Shown piece by piece: positions 22,181 to 30,836 of a DNA stretch of 64,000 bases. The notes beneath the pieces were generated by a model. That model saw only the letters and a program-made list of their open reading frames with translations. It searched no databases and was not told where the DNA came from. Position 1 is the first letter of the stretch; each line of letters starts with the position of its first letter. The DNA is from an uncultured Acetatifactor sp. (GTDB lineage Bacteria; Bacillota; Clostridia; Lachnospirales; Lachnospiraceae): positions 1 through 64,000 of the forward strand of contig CAJUTJ010000058.1 in assembly GCA_910589655.1 (NCBI GenBank), written 5' to 3'. The position numbers and the translations under genes were made by a program.

Positions 22181-25100
22181 ATGCTTGTAATCCACTTGGC
22201 CGCACTGTTCGGGATTCTGTTGTCTGCCTGCTGTTATCGGGGATTTTCCCGCAGCGGAACACCTAACACGGAAAAAATCTTCGCTTCAAATCATATCCAT
22301 ATTTTTCTGTTTTTGCTATTATTTTCCGCACTGCTGCTGCGCCTTACGGCTGCTGCCCGGTTTCAGGGCTTCGGCTCCGATCTTGCCTGCTTTGCGGCAT
22401 GGTCGGAGCGAATGCATACCGTGGGGGCTTCCGGCTTCTATTCTTCGGAAATCTTTACCGATTATCCGCCGGGGTATATGTATGTACTGGGATTCATCGG
22501 ATGGCTGCGCTCCGCGTGGGACATCCCTTACTACTCCGTTCTTCATCTGGTACTTTTAAAACTGCCCGCCGTCATCTGCGACTTGGTATGCGGCTGGCTC
22601 CTGTATCACGAAGCCTCCAAAAAATATTCCCGGAGCCGGGGGCTGTTTCTGTGCGGCGCGTATCTTTTCCATCCCGTTATCCTTTTAAACTCCGCCGTCT
22701 GGGGGCAGGTGGACTCCGTTTTCACACTGACTCTTGTGTTGATGTGTCTGGCTCTGGTAAAAGGGCGTCTGCCCTTTGCTTACCTTTCTTTCTGTATGGG
22801 TGTTCTGCTGAAACCGCAAATGCTGATATTCTCTCCGGTTCTCCTTGCCGGAGTATTGGATCAGGTGCTCCTGAAAGAATTCGGTCTGCGCAGACTGCTG
22901 AAAAATATGCTTTGGGCCATGCTTTCCCTTGCCGCCCTTTTATGCCTTTGTCTTCCTTTCGGCTTGGAAAATGTATGGAAACAATATTTTTCCACCGTGG
23001 CTTCCTATCCATATGCCGCAGTCAACGCCTGCAATCTATGGGGAATGCTGGGCTTAAACTGGGTCAGCCAAAATAATACTTTTCTGGGCATTCCCTATAA
23101 GCTTTACGGATACTTTTTCATTCTGTTGATTGTGGCCGCCGTATTGGCAATCAGTCTGCGCCGCCGGAACAATCGGGAAAAGTATCCCTTTCTCGGCGCC
23201 GTTTTGATTCTGATGCTGTTTGTTTTTTCCGTGCGGATGCACGAACGGTATCTGTATCCCGGACTGCTCCTGCTTCTCTTTGCTTTTATTTACAGACCCG
23301 TAAAAGCTGTCTGGATCTCTTACGGCTGCTTTTCGGTTCTGCACTTTTACAATACGGCCTATGTATTGTTTTTCTATGATCCTTCCCGTTATGACCCAAA
23401 AGCGCCCTTTCTCCTGCTTGTCTCTCTGGGAATGGTGCTGTCGGCTTTTGCACTGCTGTGCTTCGCGATACCGCAATATTTTGCCTCACCGGAAGGAAAA
23501 GAGGGGACAAGCATCCCTCGACAGGAGCCTGCCTTGCGGCAGAAAACCGCTATAGAAAAAAAGGACTCCGGCCATGCCCCTGTCCCGTCCGGAAAATCTA
23601 CTCCTTTCCGCAAGGCTGACTGGATCTGTATGGCGCTCATCACCCTTGTGTACGGCTGCTTTGCCCTGTATGATTTGGGAGATACGGCCGTACCGGAAAG
23701 CCGTTATGACATGGCATACGGCGAAACCGTAACCGTAAACTTCGACTCCTCCGATCCTGACAGGAAAGTTCACACCATTGCCTATTATATGGCTCCCCAG
23801 CATAACCGCAATTTCACGATTGAAACAAAAGGACATCCGGAGGAAGAATGGTCGGGCACACAGGCGGCCCTCTTCTCCGATGTTTTCACATGGCAGGAAA
23901 TCCCTTTGGATACACCCGCCGCTTATATCCGGTTAAGGCTTACGGACAATTCCGCCTCTCTGCTGGAGCTGGTCTTTCTGGATCGGGAGGGTAATGTGCT
24001 GCTCCCGGCCAACGCTTCCCGGTATCCCGGATTATTTGACGAGCAGACTCTGTACCCTGCCCGCAGCAGCTTCCGGAACGGTATGTATTTTGATGAAATC
24101 TATCACGGGCGGACCGCCTATGAGTTCCTGAACGGTCTTGTGACCTATGAAACCACTCATCCTCCTCTGGGAAAGGTCTTGATTGCCGCGGGTGTGGCAT
24201 TGTTTGGCATGAATCCTTTCGGCTGGCGCATTACAGGCACTGTTCTCGGCATAATAATGGTTCCTGTAATGTATCTTTTCGGGAAACGGCTGACGGAAAA
24301 CACTCCCGCCGCCTTTCTCACCTGTGTCCTTTTTACCTTTGACTTTATGCACTTTACCCAGACAAGAATCGCCACCATAGACGTGTATATCACATTTTTT
24401 GTCCTATTGATGTATTTCTTTTTATACCGTTATTGTCAAATCGGCTTTTATGATACCCCTCTCTCCAAGACATTTCTTCCTCTGGGAGCCTGCGGGATCT
24501 GTATGGGGCTGGGCATTGCCTGTAAATGGACGGGAGTCTATGCAGGCATGGGTCTGGCTGTTCTTTTTTTCGCCTCCCTGTACCGCAGATATCGGGAATA
24601 CTGCTATGCTAAGGCAGCCCCCACTGCCGAGAGCGGCGGCATAAAACACTCCCACATTCTCCGGGTCTTTTTCCCCTATACGTTGAAAACGCTGGGGTTT
24701 TGTATCCTTTTTTTCGTGGGGATACCGGCGCTCATTTATCTGCTGTCCTACCTGCCCTTTGTAAATGCTTCCGGAGACGGACTGTTTACCCGAATGCTGC
24801 ACAATCAAACCGATATGTATCGGTATCACAGCACATTGGATGCCTCCCACCCTTATTCTTCCTTCTGGTATGAATGGCCCATAATAAAACGCCCCGTCTG
24901 GTACTATTCCTCCATTGTCAGCGGTTCCTATGGTCAGGGCGGACTCAGGGAAGGGATCAGTGCATTCGGTAATCCTCTTGTGTGGTGGCTGGGCATTCCC
25001 GCTTTCTTTTATATGTTATACCTCTGGGCAAAGAAAAAAGACAGGACTGCCGCTTTCCTGATTATTGGTTACTTAGCGCAGTATCTGCCTTGGTTCTTCG

Positions 25101-25354
25101 TAACGCGTATCACCTTCATCTACCACTATTTTCCCGGTACGGTATTTGTGGCGCTGATCGTCGCGTATAGTGTTCTGCAGTTAAAAAAAATACTTTCGGC
25201 CGGAAATTTCCTTCTGCTGACCGTTATCTATGGCGCCGCCGTCTTCGGTCTTTTTCTTTTATTTTACCCTGTGCTGTCCGGTCAGGCAGTGGATGCTTCC
25301 TTTGTAGAGCATTGGCTCCGGTGGTTTGACGGCTGGGTGCTGACGGCTCCGTAA
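22181..25354 (+). CDS. Double GT-C membrane glycosyltransferase (PMT family)
   Basis: 1057 aa with about 20-24 membrane spans in two blocks. The N-terminal block (1-440) contains FTDYPPGYMYVLGFIGWL near 105, a GT-C/GT87-like lumenal motif. A soluble stretch (about 495-620) with beta-sandwich character follows, then a second module with MYFDEIYHGRTAYEFLNG and YETTHPPLGKVLIA (about 635-670), the Asp-Glu and HPPLGK hallmarks of protein O-mannosyltransferases (PMT_2). GT-C enzymes use polyprenyl-phosphate sugars outside the membrane. Two such modules in one chain suggest a fusion of two transferases acting in sequence or as a built-in dimer; the acceptor is unknown. Start ATG 22181 with GGAGG 7 nt upstream; TATAAT at 22136-22141 with a poor -35. 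Monocistronic and convergent with the response-regulator gene. Confidence 0.88.
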   Translation: MLVIHLAALFGILLSACCYRGFSRSGTPNTEKIFASNHIHIFLFLLLFSALLLRLTAAARFQGFGSDLACFAAWSERMHTVGASGFYSSEIFTDYPPGYMYVLGFIGWLRSAWDIPYYSVLHLVLLKLPAVICDLVCGWLLYHEASKKYSRSRGLFLCGAYLFHPVILLNSAVWGQVDSVFTLTLVLMCLALVKGRLPFAYLSFCMGVLLKPQMLIFSPVLLAGVLDQVLLKEFGLRRLLKNMLWAMLSLAALLCLCLPFGLENVWKQYFSTVASYPYAAVNACNLWGMLGLNWVSQNNTFLGIPYKLYGYFFILLIVAAVLAISLRRRNNREKYPFLGAVLILMLFVFSVRMHERYLYPGLLLLLFAFIYRPVKAVWISYGCFSVLHFYNTAYVLFFYDPSRYDPKAPFLLLVSLGMVLSAFALLCFAIPQYFASPEGKEGTSIPRQEPALRQKTAIEKKDSGHAPVPSGKSTPFRKADWICMALITLVYGCFALYDLGDTAVPESRYDMAYGETVTVNFDSSDPDRKVHTIAYYMAPQHNRNFTIETKGHPEEEWSGTQAALFSDVFTWQEIPLDTPAAYIRLRLTDNSASLLELVFLDREGNVLLPANASRYPGLFDEQTLYPARSSFRNGMYFDEIYHGRTAYEFLNGLVTYETTHPPLGKVLIAAGVALFGMNPFGWRITGTVLGIIMVPVMYLFGKRLTENTPAAFLTCVLFTFDFMHFTQTRIATIDVYITFFVLLMYFFLYRYCQIGFYDTPLSKTFLPLGACGICMGLGIACKWTGVYAGMGLAVLFFASLYRRYREYCYAKAAPTAESGGIKHSHILRVFFPYTLKTLGFCILFFVGIPALIYLLSYLPFVNASGDGLFTRMLHNQTDMYRYHSTLDASHPYSSFWYEWPIIKRPVWYYSSIVSGSYGQGGLREGISAFGNPLVWWLGIPAFFYMLYLWAKKKDRTAAFLIIGYLAQYLPWFFVTRITFIYHYFPGTVFVALIVAYSVLQLKKILSAGNFLLLTVIYGAAVFGLFLLFYPVLSGQAVDASFVEHWLRWFDGWVLTAP

Positions 25355-25452
25355 CCGGTATCGTATCCTCATTTCTCTTTAGGCATACTGCCAAGGCAAT
25401 TCAGGCAATTGGCTGCATTCCTTGGCATTGGCTGCCGTGAATCGGATTCTCT

Positions 25453-25486
25453 TTGTAACGGTTCAATGACCTGTCTGAACTGTCAC
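25453..25486. repeat. Fragment of mobile repeat A (terminal hairpin)
   Basis: TTGTAACGGTTCAATGACCTGTCTGAACTGT matches the right-hand terminal hairpin of the copy at 4972-5201 (5165-5196) with one change. The rest of that element is missing. It lies between two convergent genes and partly covers the 3' side of the response-regulator gene; a larger hairpin TGCCAAGG/CCTTGGCA precedes it. Confidence 0.6.
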
Positions 25487-25492
25487 TTCTCT

Positions 25493-25888
25493 TTAATCCG
25501 GCGCATGATACTTTCCTGCCCTTTTCAATGCACGTTCGATTCTGTTGTGAAGATCCTGAGAGTCAAAGGGCTTTATCACATAATCCATGATACCCAGCTT
25601 TGAACCCTCGATGACCGTGTCTTTATCTTTTTTAGAGGTAAGCATAATCACGGGAATAGACGATCCGTTTTTCAGATTACGGATTTTGCGTAAGGTTTCC
25701 AGACCGTCCATCACTGCCATCTGTATATCTAACAGCACCAAATCCGGCTGCTCTCTGCTCAGAAACCGAACGGCTCTGGCGCCTGAATTCACGGTGATTA
25801 CCTCATATTTTGATTTCAATTCCTGTTCAATCGTGGCAAGATTGATAATATTGTCATCAACTGCCAAAATACGCATCCTGCTCTCCAT
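25493..25888 (-). CDS. Single-domain response regulator
   Basis: 131 aa, one receiver domain and no output domain. The acidic pocket is D11/D12, the phospho-acceptor is D54 (LVLLDIQMA), the switch Thr is in VIMLTS (near 82) and the conserved Lys is in VIKPF (near 104). It starts 2 nt after the stop of the hybrid kinase, so it is co-transcribed and very likely the terminal phospho-acceptor of that kinase's Hpt domain, or a phosphate sink. AAGGAGG precedes the start. A second ATG (codon 5) is possible. Confidence 0.92.
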   Translation of the reverse strand: MESRMRILAVDDNIINLATIEQELKSKYEVITVNSGARAVRFLSREQPDLVLLDIQMAVMDGLETLRKIRNLKNGSSIPVIMLTSKKDKDTVIEGSKLGIMDYVIKPFDSQDLHNRIERALKRAGKYHAPD

Positions 25889-25890
25889 CT

Positions 25891-28761
25891 CTATATCTCC
25901 TCCTTCTCAAGCCAATCCAGCAGTTCTCCCAACAGCTTCTCCACGGCATCATCCTCATACATTTTCAGTAATTCCTGAGCTTCCTTCAGCTTTGCCTCCA
26001 CACCGCTGTCAAGATTATACTTTAACAATTCTTCCACTCTGCGGGCGCATTCTTTCGAACGGAAATTTTCCACGCTGTCCAATGCCTTTCCGATTTCCCT
26101 GAGAAGCGCATTATGGTCTAAGCTGGCGCCCATATCCTGATTTTCCACACGGGTCACATTATTCCTGACATTCAGGTACTTGTTAATCTCGGAAACCTGT
26201 CTGTCATAACAAGACAGTAATTCCTCAAAATGTTTCCACACAAATCCGGTATCCCCGCGGTTCACGGCTTTCTCATGTTCTCTGGCCTGAGCGGACAGTT
26301 CCATGGCGCCTATATTGGCCGATGCACTTTTCAGCCCGTGTACCTCAATCCCGTAATCGGTATAATTCTCTTTTTCCAGAAGCTCTCTCAAAAAGGTTAT
26401 TTTGCGCTTTCCGTCCATGCAATACAGTTGAAGCAGTTCCAAGAACTCTTCCGCCGTACCGGTGTGATGCTTCATGGCCTCTTTGATATTGATTCCGTCA
26501 ATGACAATGTCCTCATATCCGATCTCAGGCTTCAGCACCGCCTCCTTGTCCTCCGGTTTCCGCATCTTCTTATATGCGCTGGGAATCCATTTTGACAGAA
26601 CCTCGTTCAGCTGCTTTCTGTCGAGAGGTTTCGCTATAAAATCCTGAAAGCCGTTTTTTAAAAACATTTCTTTGACACCGCCCATGGCATTTGCAGTCAA
26701 GGCAATGATCACCGGCGCCCTACCGTTGGCCCCGCATTCGGTTCTAATGATCCGTGCCGCTTCCACACCGTCCATTTCCGGCATCATGTGATCCATAAAT
26801 ATCAAATTAAATTTATGATTCTTGACAAGCTCGATTGCCTCCCTGCCGCTCTCCGCTCCGGTCAGCTCAAACTCATACTTTTTCAGAAAGCCCATGGCAA
26901 CTCTTCTGTTGATAATGTTATCGTCCACCACTAACACCTTATAGTTGCTGACCACAAAGGTTTCCACCTGTTCCGATGTCTTTGGCAGCACATCCGGCAT
27001 TTCCGCAAGAGTCCGGGTATCCACTATTCTCTGGGGGATGGTCACGGTAAAGGTGGTGCCCTCCCCGTAAATGCTCTCCACTTCAATCGTACCCTTCATC
27101 ATCTCCACCAGCCTCCGGGTGATGGATAAGCCCAGTCCGGTTCCCTCCACTCCTCTGTTTCTCTTGGAATCGACCTGTCTAAAGTCCTCAAATATTTTCT
27201 GTAAATCTTCCGGCTTAATGCCCACGCCGGTGTCCTGTATTTTCAAAACCAGATTTACGGTATTTCTCTTCTCCGTGGGCAGCCCGCCTACCGAAACTTT
27301 CACAAATCCTTTCTTGGTAAACTTTACCGCATTATTTAATATATTAATTAAAATCTGCTTAATTCTTCCGTCGTCACCATGAAGCTGACAGGGAAGGCTT
27401 CTGTCATATTCGCATTCCAGCAACAGTTTCCGCTGTGCCGCCGCCACATCCATCATACTTACCACATCATCCACCATGGTTTTCAGATAATAATTGACCG
27501 GCACAAGTTCCATCTTCCCCGCTTCCACTTTGGACAGATCCAGAATATCATTGATCAGCGCCAGAAGACTCTTAGAAGCCGACTGGATATCGGCTGCATA
27601 GCTGTACACTTTCCGCCCCCGGCTCTCCTCCATAATGATATCGCTCAGACCCATGATTGCGTTCATGGGAGTCCTGATCTCATGCGACATATTGGCAAGG
27701 AATTCGCTTTTTGCCGTGTTCGCCCTCTCGGCCTGCTCACTGACACACTTGATTTCCTCCAAATAATTTCTGGTTTCCGTAACATCCAGAATCAAGACCA
27801 CATAGCCCTGAAGCTTTCCTTTGGATCCCATGATACACCGCACATGACTCTCATAATAACGATTGTTCAGGCTGAACTCACTCTTGGAATCTTCATTTAA
27901 AATATCCTCCGGAAAATCCTCCATATCCTTTATACTGTCGCCCATGGTCTGAAAGCTCAATTCCGTAAACACTTCTGCCGCCGCGGGATTATAACTGACA
28001 ATCCTCTTTTTATCGTCCACCATGATCACGCCGTCGTCCATAGCCCTCAAAACCATTTCCGCCGCCATACGTCCGAAATCATAATTTCTGCCGCTCCAGA
28101 TCAACAGCACTACCACGGATAACATAATGCCCAATGCAATAGGGGTAAAATCGAACTCCACAATATATTTTGACGTATAGGACCACAATGCCGCCACCGG
28201 AAGAATTGAAAACAAAAAGAAAACTTTATACCGTCTGCCCAGCATCTTATTGGGTTTGTTTATCATGGCATGTGTCAAAGCATAAACCGATAAGCCATAG
28301 GGAACGACACAGGAAAAAATCGCGAACAGCATAAATCCGGGGCCATAGCTCAGCTCCAGATGAGCGTGGGGTACCCCATCGGCAATCCATTCAATCTTTC
28401 TGTAAAAAAAGGTATGATAGTCACAAGTAAACACGGAAATCAGTACAAAGACATTTATGTAAGATATGATTCTCAGCAGGCGCTCCGGTTCTCGTTCATA
28501 GCAATAATTGAAAATGAACTTGCAGTAGAGCAGCGCTATAAAGGTCGAGCCAAGGTATTCTATTTTAGCAGCCACAACCGCCGCCTCCATGGTCTTTGCC
28601 GTTAGTTCAAATAAATATGCCGTATTCTGTATCAGAGAACCTCCGATAAACAAAGTCATCAATTTCTGCTCTTTGGAACCCTCTCCTCCGGTCAGCAAGC
28701 CTAATACTCCAAAAAGCAAACATATACCGACAATCTGAATCACAAGGAATAAATAGAACAC
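25891..28761 (-). CDS. Hybrid sensor histidine kinase (7TM-PAS-HisKA-HATPase-REC-Hpt)
   Basis: 956 aa. In order: seven N-terminal membrane helices of the HisKA_7TM type (about 1-215), a PAS domain (around AMDDGVIMVDDKKRIVSYNP, 245-330), HisKA with H360 in SHEIRTP, HATPase with the G boxes DTGVGI and GTGLGLSI, a receiver domain with D657 in IFMDHMMPEMDG, and an Hpt domain with H808 in VHGLKSASA, followed by about 150 helical residues. This is a complete phosphorelay in one chain; stimulus unknown. The start is GTG at 28761, where AGGAGG stands 7 nt upstream and the first helix begins at once. The ATG at 28872 lies inside a perfect palindrome, has no ribosome binding site and would add 37 polar residues. 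Confidence 0.92.
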   Translation of the reverse strand: MFYLFLVIQIVGICLLFGVLGLLTGGEGSKEQKLMTLFIGGSLIQNTAYLFELTAKTMEAAVVAAKIEYLGSTFIALLYCKFIFNYCYEREPERLLRIISYINVFVLISVFTCDYHTFFYRKIEWIADGVPHAHLELSYGPGFMLFAIFSCVVPYGLSVYALTHAMINKPNKMLGRRYKVFFLFSILPVAALWSYTSKYIVEFDFTPIALGIMLSVVVLLIWSGRNYDFGRMAAEMVLRAMDDGVIMVDDKKRIVSYNPAAAEVFTELSFQTMGDSIKDMEDFPEDILNEDSKSEFSLNNRYYESHVRCIMGSKGKLQGYVVLILDVTETRNYLEEIKCVSEQAERANTAKSEFLANMSHEIRTPMNAIMGLSDIIMEESRGRKVYSYAADIQSASKSLLALINDILDLSKVEAGKMELVPVNYYLKTMVDDVVSMMDVAAAQRKLLLECEYDRSLPCQLHGDDGRIKQILINILNNAVKFTKKGFVKVSVGGLPTEKRNTVNLVLKIQDTGVGIKPEDLQKIFEDFRQVDSKRNRGVEGTGLGLSITRRLVEMMKGTIEVESIYGEGTTFTVTIPQRIVDTRTLAEMPDVLPKTSEQVETFVVSNYKVLVVDDNIINRRVAMGFLKKYEFELTGAESGREAIELVKNHKFNLIFMDHMMPEMDGVEAARIIRTECGANGRAPVIIALTANAMGGVKEMFLKNGFQDFIAKPLDRKQLNEVLSKWIPSAYKKMRKPEDKEAVLKPEIGYEDIVIDGINIKEAMKHHTGTAEEFLELLQLYCMDGKRKITFLRELLEKENYTDYGIEVHGLKSASANIGAMELSAQAREHEKAVNRGDTGFVWKHFEELLSCYDRQVSEINKYLNVRNNVTRVENQDMGASLDHNALLREIGKALDSVENFRSKECARRVEELLKYNLDSGVEAKLKEAQELLKMYEDDAVEKLLGELLDWLEKEEI

Positions 28762-28835
28762 GCTGCTGCCTCCTATCTGTACCGATACATACTTAAATAT
28801 ATGATACCAATTCCTTCTTCCTTTGTCTACAGAAA

Positions 28836-28868
28836 CAATAGAATCCTCGCGAAGCGAGGATTCTATTG
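28836..28868. repeat. Perfect 15-bp palindrome in the kinase leader
   Basis: CAATAGAATCCTCGC (28836-28850), loop GAA, GCGAGGATTCTATTG (28854-28868). No U-tract on either side, so it is not a standard terminator. It sits between the tsf terminator and the hybrid-kinase start, within the presumed 5' leader of the kinase mRNA. Confidence 0.8.
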
Positions 28869-28875
28869 TCATGAA

Positions 28876-28912
28876 TTAAAAATCCCACAGCTACCATAGG
28901 ATAGTTGTGGGA
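28876..28912 (-). terminator. Intrinsic terminator of the rpsB-tsf operon
   Basis: On the minus strand TCCCACA .. TGTGGGA (arms at 28906-28912 and 28883-28889), then TTTTTAATT. It lies 8 bp after the tsf stop. Confidence 0.85.
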
Positions 28913-28920
28913 GAAAATCA

Positions 28921-29856
28921 TTAGCCCAACTGTGCAGCAACCTCAGCCGCAAAATCTTCATTCTTCTTTTCCAGTCCCTCACCGGTTTCAAAGCGGACAA
29001 ATTTCCGAATGCTCAACTCGGTGTTGTTCTCCTTAGCAACCTGTGCAAGATACTGAGAAACTGTCTGCTTGCCGTCCTCCGCCTTTACATATACCTGCTC
29101 CAGAAGGCAAACTTCCTTTAATTCTTTGTTCAAACGACCGTTGACAGCGCCCTCGATTACCTTTTCAGGCTTTCCTTCCATCTTGGGATCCTGAGCGATC
29201 TGTGCTGCAATAATCTCTTTCTCATGCGCCTTAAATTCCTCGGACACATCGGAAGTAGCAACATATTTGGGATTCAGTGCCGCAACCTGCATAGCAAGGT
29301 TGGTCAGGGCTTCCTTCACCGCGTCATTGACAACAGCTGTTTTCGCTTCCACAATGACACCGATTCTTCCGCCGCCGTGTACATAAGAAACTACACAGCC
29401 CTCGGCAGCTTCCACCTTCTCAAATCTTCTGATGCTCAGCTTTTCACCGATCACGGCAATCTTATCCACCAGAACTTCCTTCACGGTCTTTGAGCTGTCT
29501 TCAGCCCACTTTTCATCCATAAATGCATCCATATCCGAAGCTTCGGAATTAACTGCCTGCTCCGCAACAGCCTCAACAAACTGCTGGAAAATCTCATTCT
29601 TTGCCACGAAATCCGTCTCGGAATTCACTTCCACAACTGCCGCAACGGTATCACCTTTCGTTGCAATACGGCAGATACCCTCCGCTGCAATTCTGCCTTC
29701 CTTCTTTACCGCCTTAGCCTGACCGTTCTTTCTCAGAACCTCAACGGCTTCTTCCATATTTCCATTGGTCTCATTCAGAGCCTTCTTACAATCCATCATA
29801 CCGGCTCCGGTCTGCTCACGCAGTTCCTTCACCATAGCTGCAGTAACTTCTGCCAT
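28921..29856 (-). CDS. tsf: Translation elongation factor Ts
   Basis: 311 aa. It is the nucleotide exchange factor for EF-Tu in the cytosol. The N-terminal UBA-like helix bundle begins MAEVTAAMVKELREQTGAGM, followed by MDCKKALNE; the core has the TDFVAKNE-type motif (SETDFVAKN, about 81-89) that inserts next to the EF-Tu magnesium site, and YVHGGGRIGV near 150. Start at 29856 with GGAGG 8 nt upstream; an in-frame codon 5 earlier lacks a site. It follows rpsB by 27 nt. Confidence 0.98.
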   Translation of the reverse strand: MAEVTAAMVKELREQTGAGMMDCKKALNETNGNMEEAVEVLRKNGQAKAVKKEGRIAAEGICRIATKGDTVAAVVEVNSETDFVAKNEIFQQFVEAVAEQAVNSEASDMDAFMDEKWAEDSSKTVKEVLVDKIAVIGEKLSIRRFEKVEAAEGCVVSYVHGGGRIGVIVEAKTAVVNDAVKEALTNLAMQVAALNPKYVATSDVSEEFKAHEKEIIAAQIAQDPKMEGKPEKVIEGAVNGRLNKELKEVCLLEQVYVKAEDGKQTVSQYLAQVAKENNTELSIRKFVRFETGEGLEKKNEDFAAEVAAQLG

Positions 29857-29883
29857 TTCTATTTCCTCCATTTATCCTATCAT

Positions 29884-30636
29884 TTATTCTTCGGCTGCTA
29901 CTTCTTCGATATCTTCCGCCTTGGTCTCCACATCTTCCTGTCCATAGACAGCTTCTCCCTGATTTGCTTCAATAACGGCATCGGCCATCTTAGCCACAAT
30001 CAGCTTTACGGCTCTGATTGCATCATCGTTTCCGGGAATAATGTAATCCAACTCCTCGGGATCACAGTTGGTATCACCGATACCGATCAAAGTGATGCCC
30101 AGAGAGTGTGCCTCCTGAACACAGATTCTCTCCTTCTTAGGATCTACTACAAAAATAGCGTCGGGAACTCTGGTCATATTCTTGATGCCGCCCAGATTCT
30201 TCTCCAGCTTCTCCCACTCCTTCTTAAGCTGGATCACTTCCTTCTTGGGCAGAACATCAAAGGTTCCGTCCTCGGACATCTTCTCGATAGCATGAAGTCT
30301 GTCAATACGGGACTGAATCGTCTTAAAGTTAGTGAGCATACCGCCCAGCCATCTCTCATTTACATAGTACATACCGCAGCGCTCTGCTTCGGTCTTAACT
30401 GCGTCCTGTGCCTGCTTCTTGGTTCCTACAAAGAGGATGGTGCCGCCCTGTGCCGCAATCTCGGAAACCGCTCTGTAAGCCTCATCCACTTTACCTACAG
30501 ATTTCTGCAGGTCAATAATGTGAATGCCGTTTCTCTCCGTGAAGATATAAGGAGCCATTTTAGGGTTCCATCTTCTGGTCTGATGTCCGAAATGCACACC
30601 TGCTTCAAGTAATTGTTTCATAGAAATAACGCTCAT
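29884..30636 (-). CDS. rpsB: 30S ribosomal protein S2
   Basis: 250 aa. It starts MSVISMKQLLEAGVHFGHQTRRW, the classic S2 opening, and continues with WNPKMAPYIFTERNGIHIIDLQKS and, near 200, GDTNCDPEELDYIIPGNDDA. It has an acidic C-terminal tail (about 230-250). Start at 30636 with GGAGG 7 nt upstream. The 198-bp leader (30637-30834) contains the terminator of the preceding flagellar transcript and presumably the rpsB promoter. The order flagellar locus - rpsB - tsf is the same as in B. subtilis; pyrH and frr, which normally follow, are absent here. Confidence 0.98.
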   Translation of the reverse strand: MSVISMKQLLEAGVHFGHQTRRWNPKMAPYIFTERNGIHIIDLQKSVGKVDEAYRAVSEIAAQGGTILFVGTKKQAQDAVKTEAERCGMYYVNERWLGGMLTNFKTIQSRIDRLHAIEKMSEDGTFDVLPKKEVIQLKKEWEKLEKNLGGIKNMTRVPDAIFVVDPKKERICVQEAHSLGITLIGIGDTNCDPEELDYIIPGNDDAIRAVKLIVAKMADAVIEANQGEAVYGQEDVETKAEDIEEVAAEE

Positions 30637-30812
30637 GTTTCTACCTCCGTTTGGTTGAATTCTTCCGCTCTGCCTTTCGGAAATCACGATATTTCCGTAT
30701 CGGATATGCGTTAATACCCGAATATCTCCGGCAACTACTCTGCATCCGCAAAGCACCATCGCCAAATCGGCACGCGTGTTTTTTAGTCACAACGAAGTTA
30801 TTTTAACATAAT

Positions 30813-30836
30813 AAAACCCCTCTTGCAAGGGGTTTT
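30813..30836 (-). terminator. Intrinsic terminator at the end of the flagellar/chemotaxis locus
   Basis: AAAACCCC (30813-30820) and GGGGTTTT (30829-30836) form a compact stem. On the minus strand the arm ends in TTTTATTATG. It overlaps the stop codon of the last gene. Confidence 0.85.

Noticed and set aside
22399..23076. 225-codon plus-strand ORF within the glycosyltransferase gene
   Set aside because: Other frame of a clear membrane protein; Ser/Arg-rich shadow translation.
25380..25440. Large hairpin TGCCAAGG/CCTTGGCA as terminator of the glycosyltransferase gene
   Set aside because: Long loop and no U-tract; kept only as a remark because it may be part of a decayed repeat.
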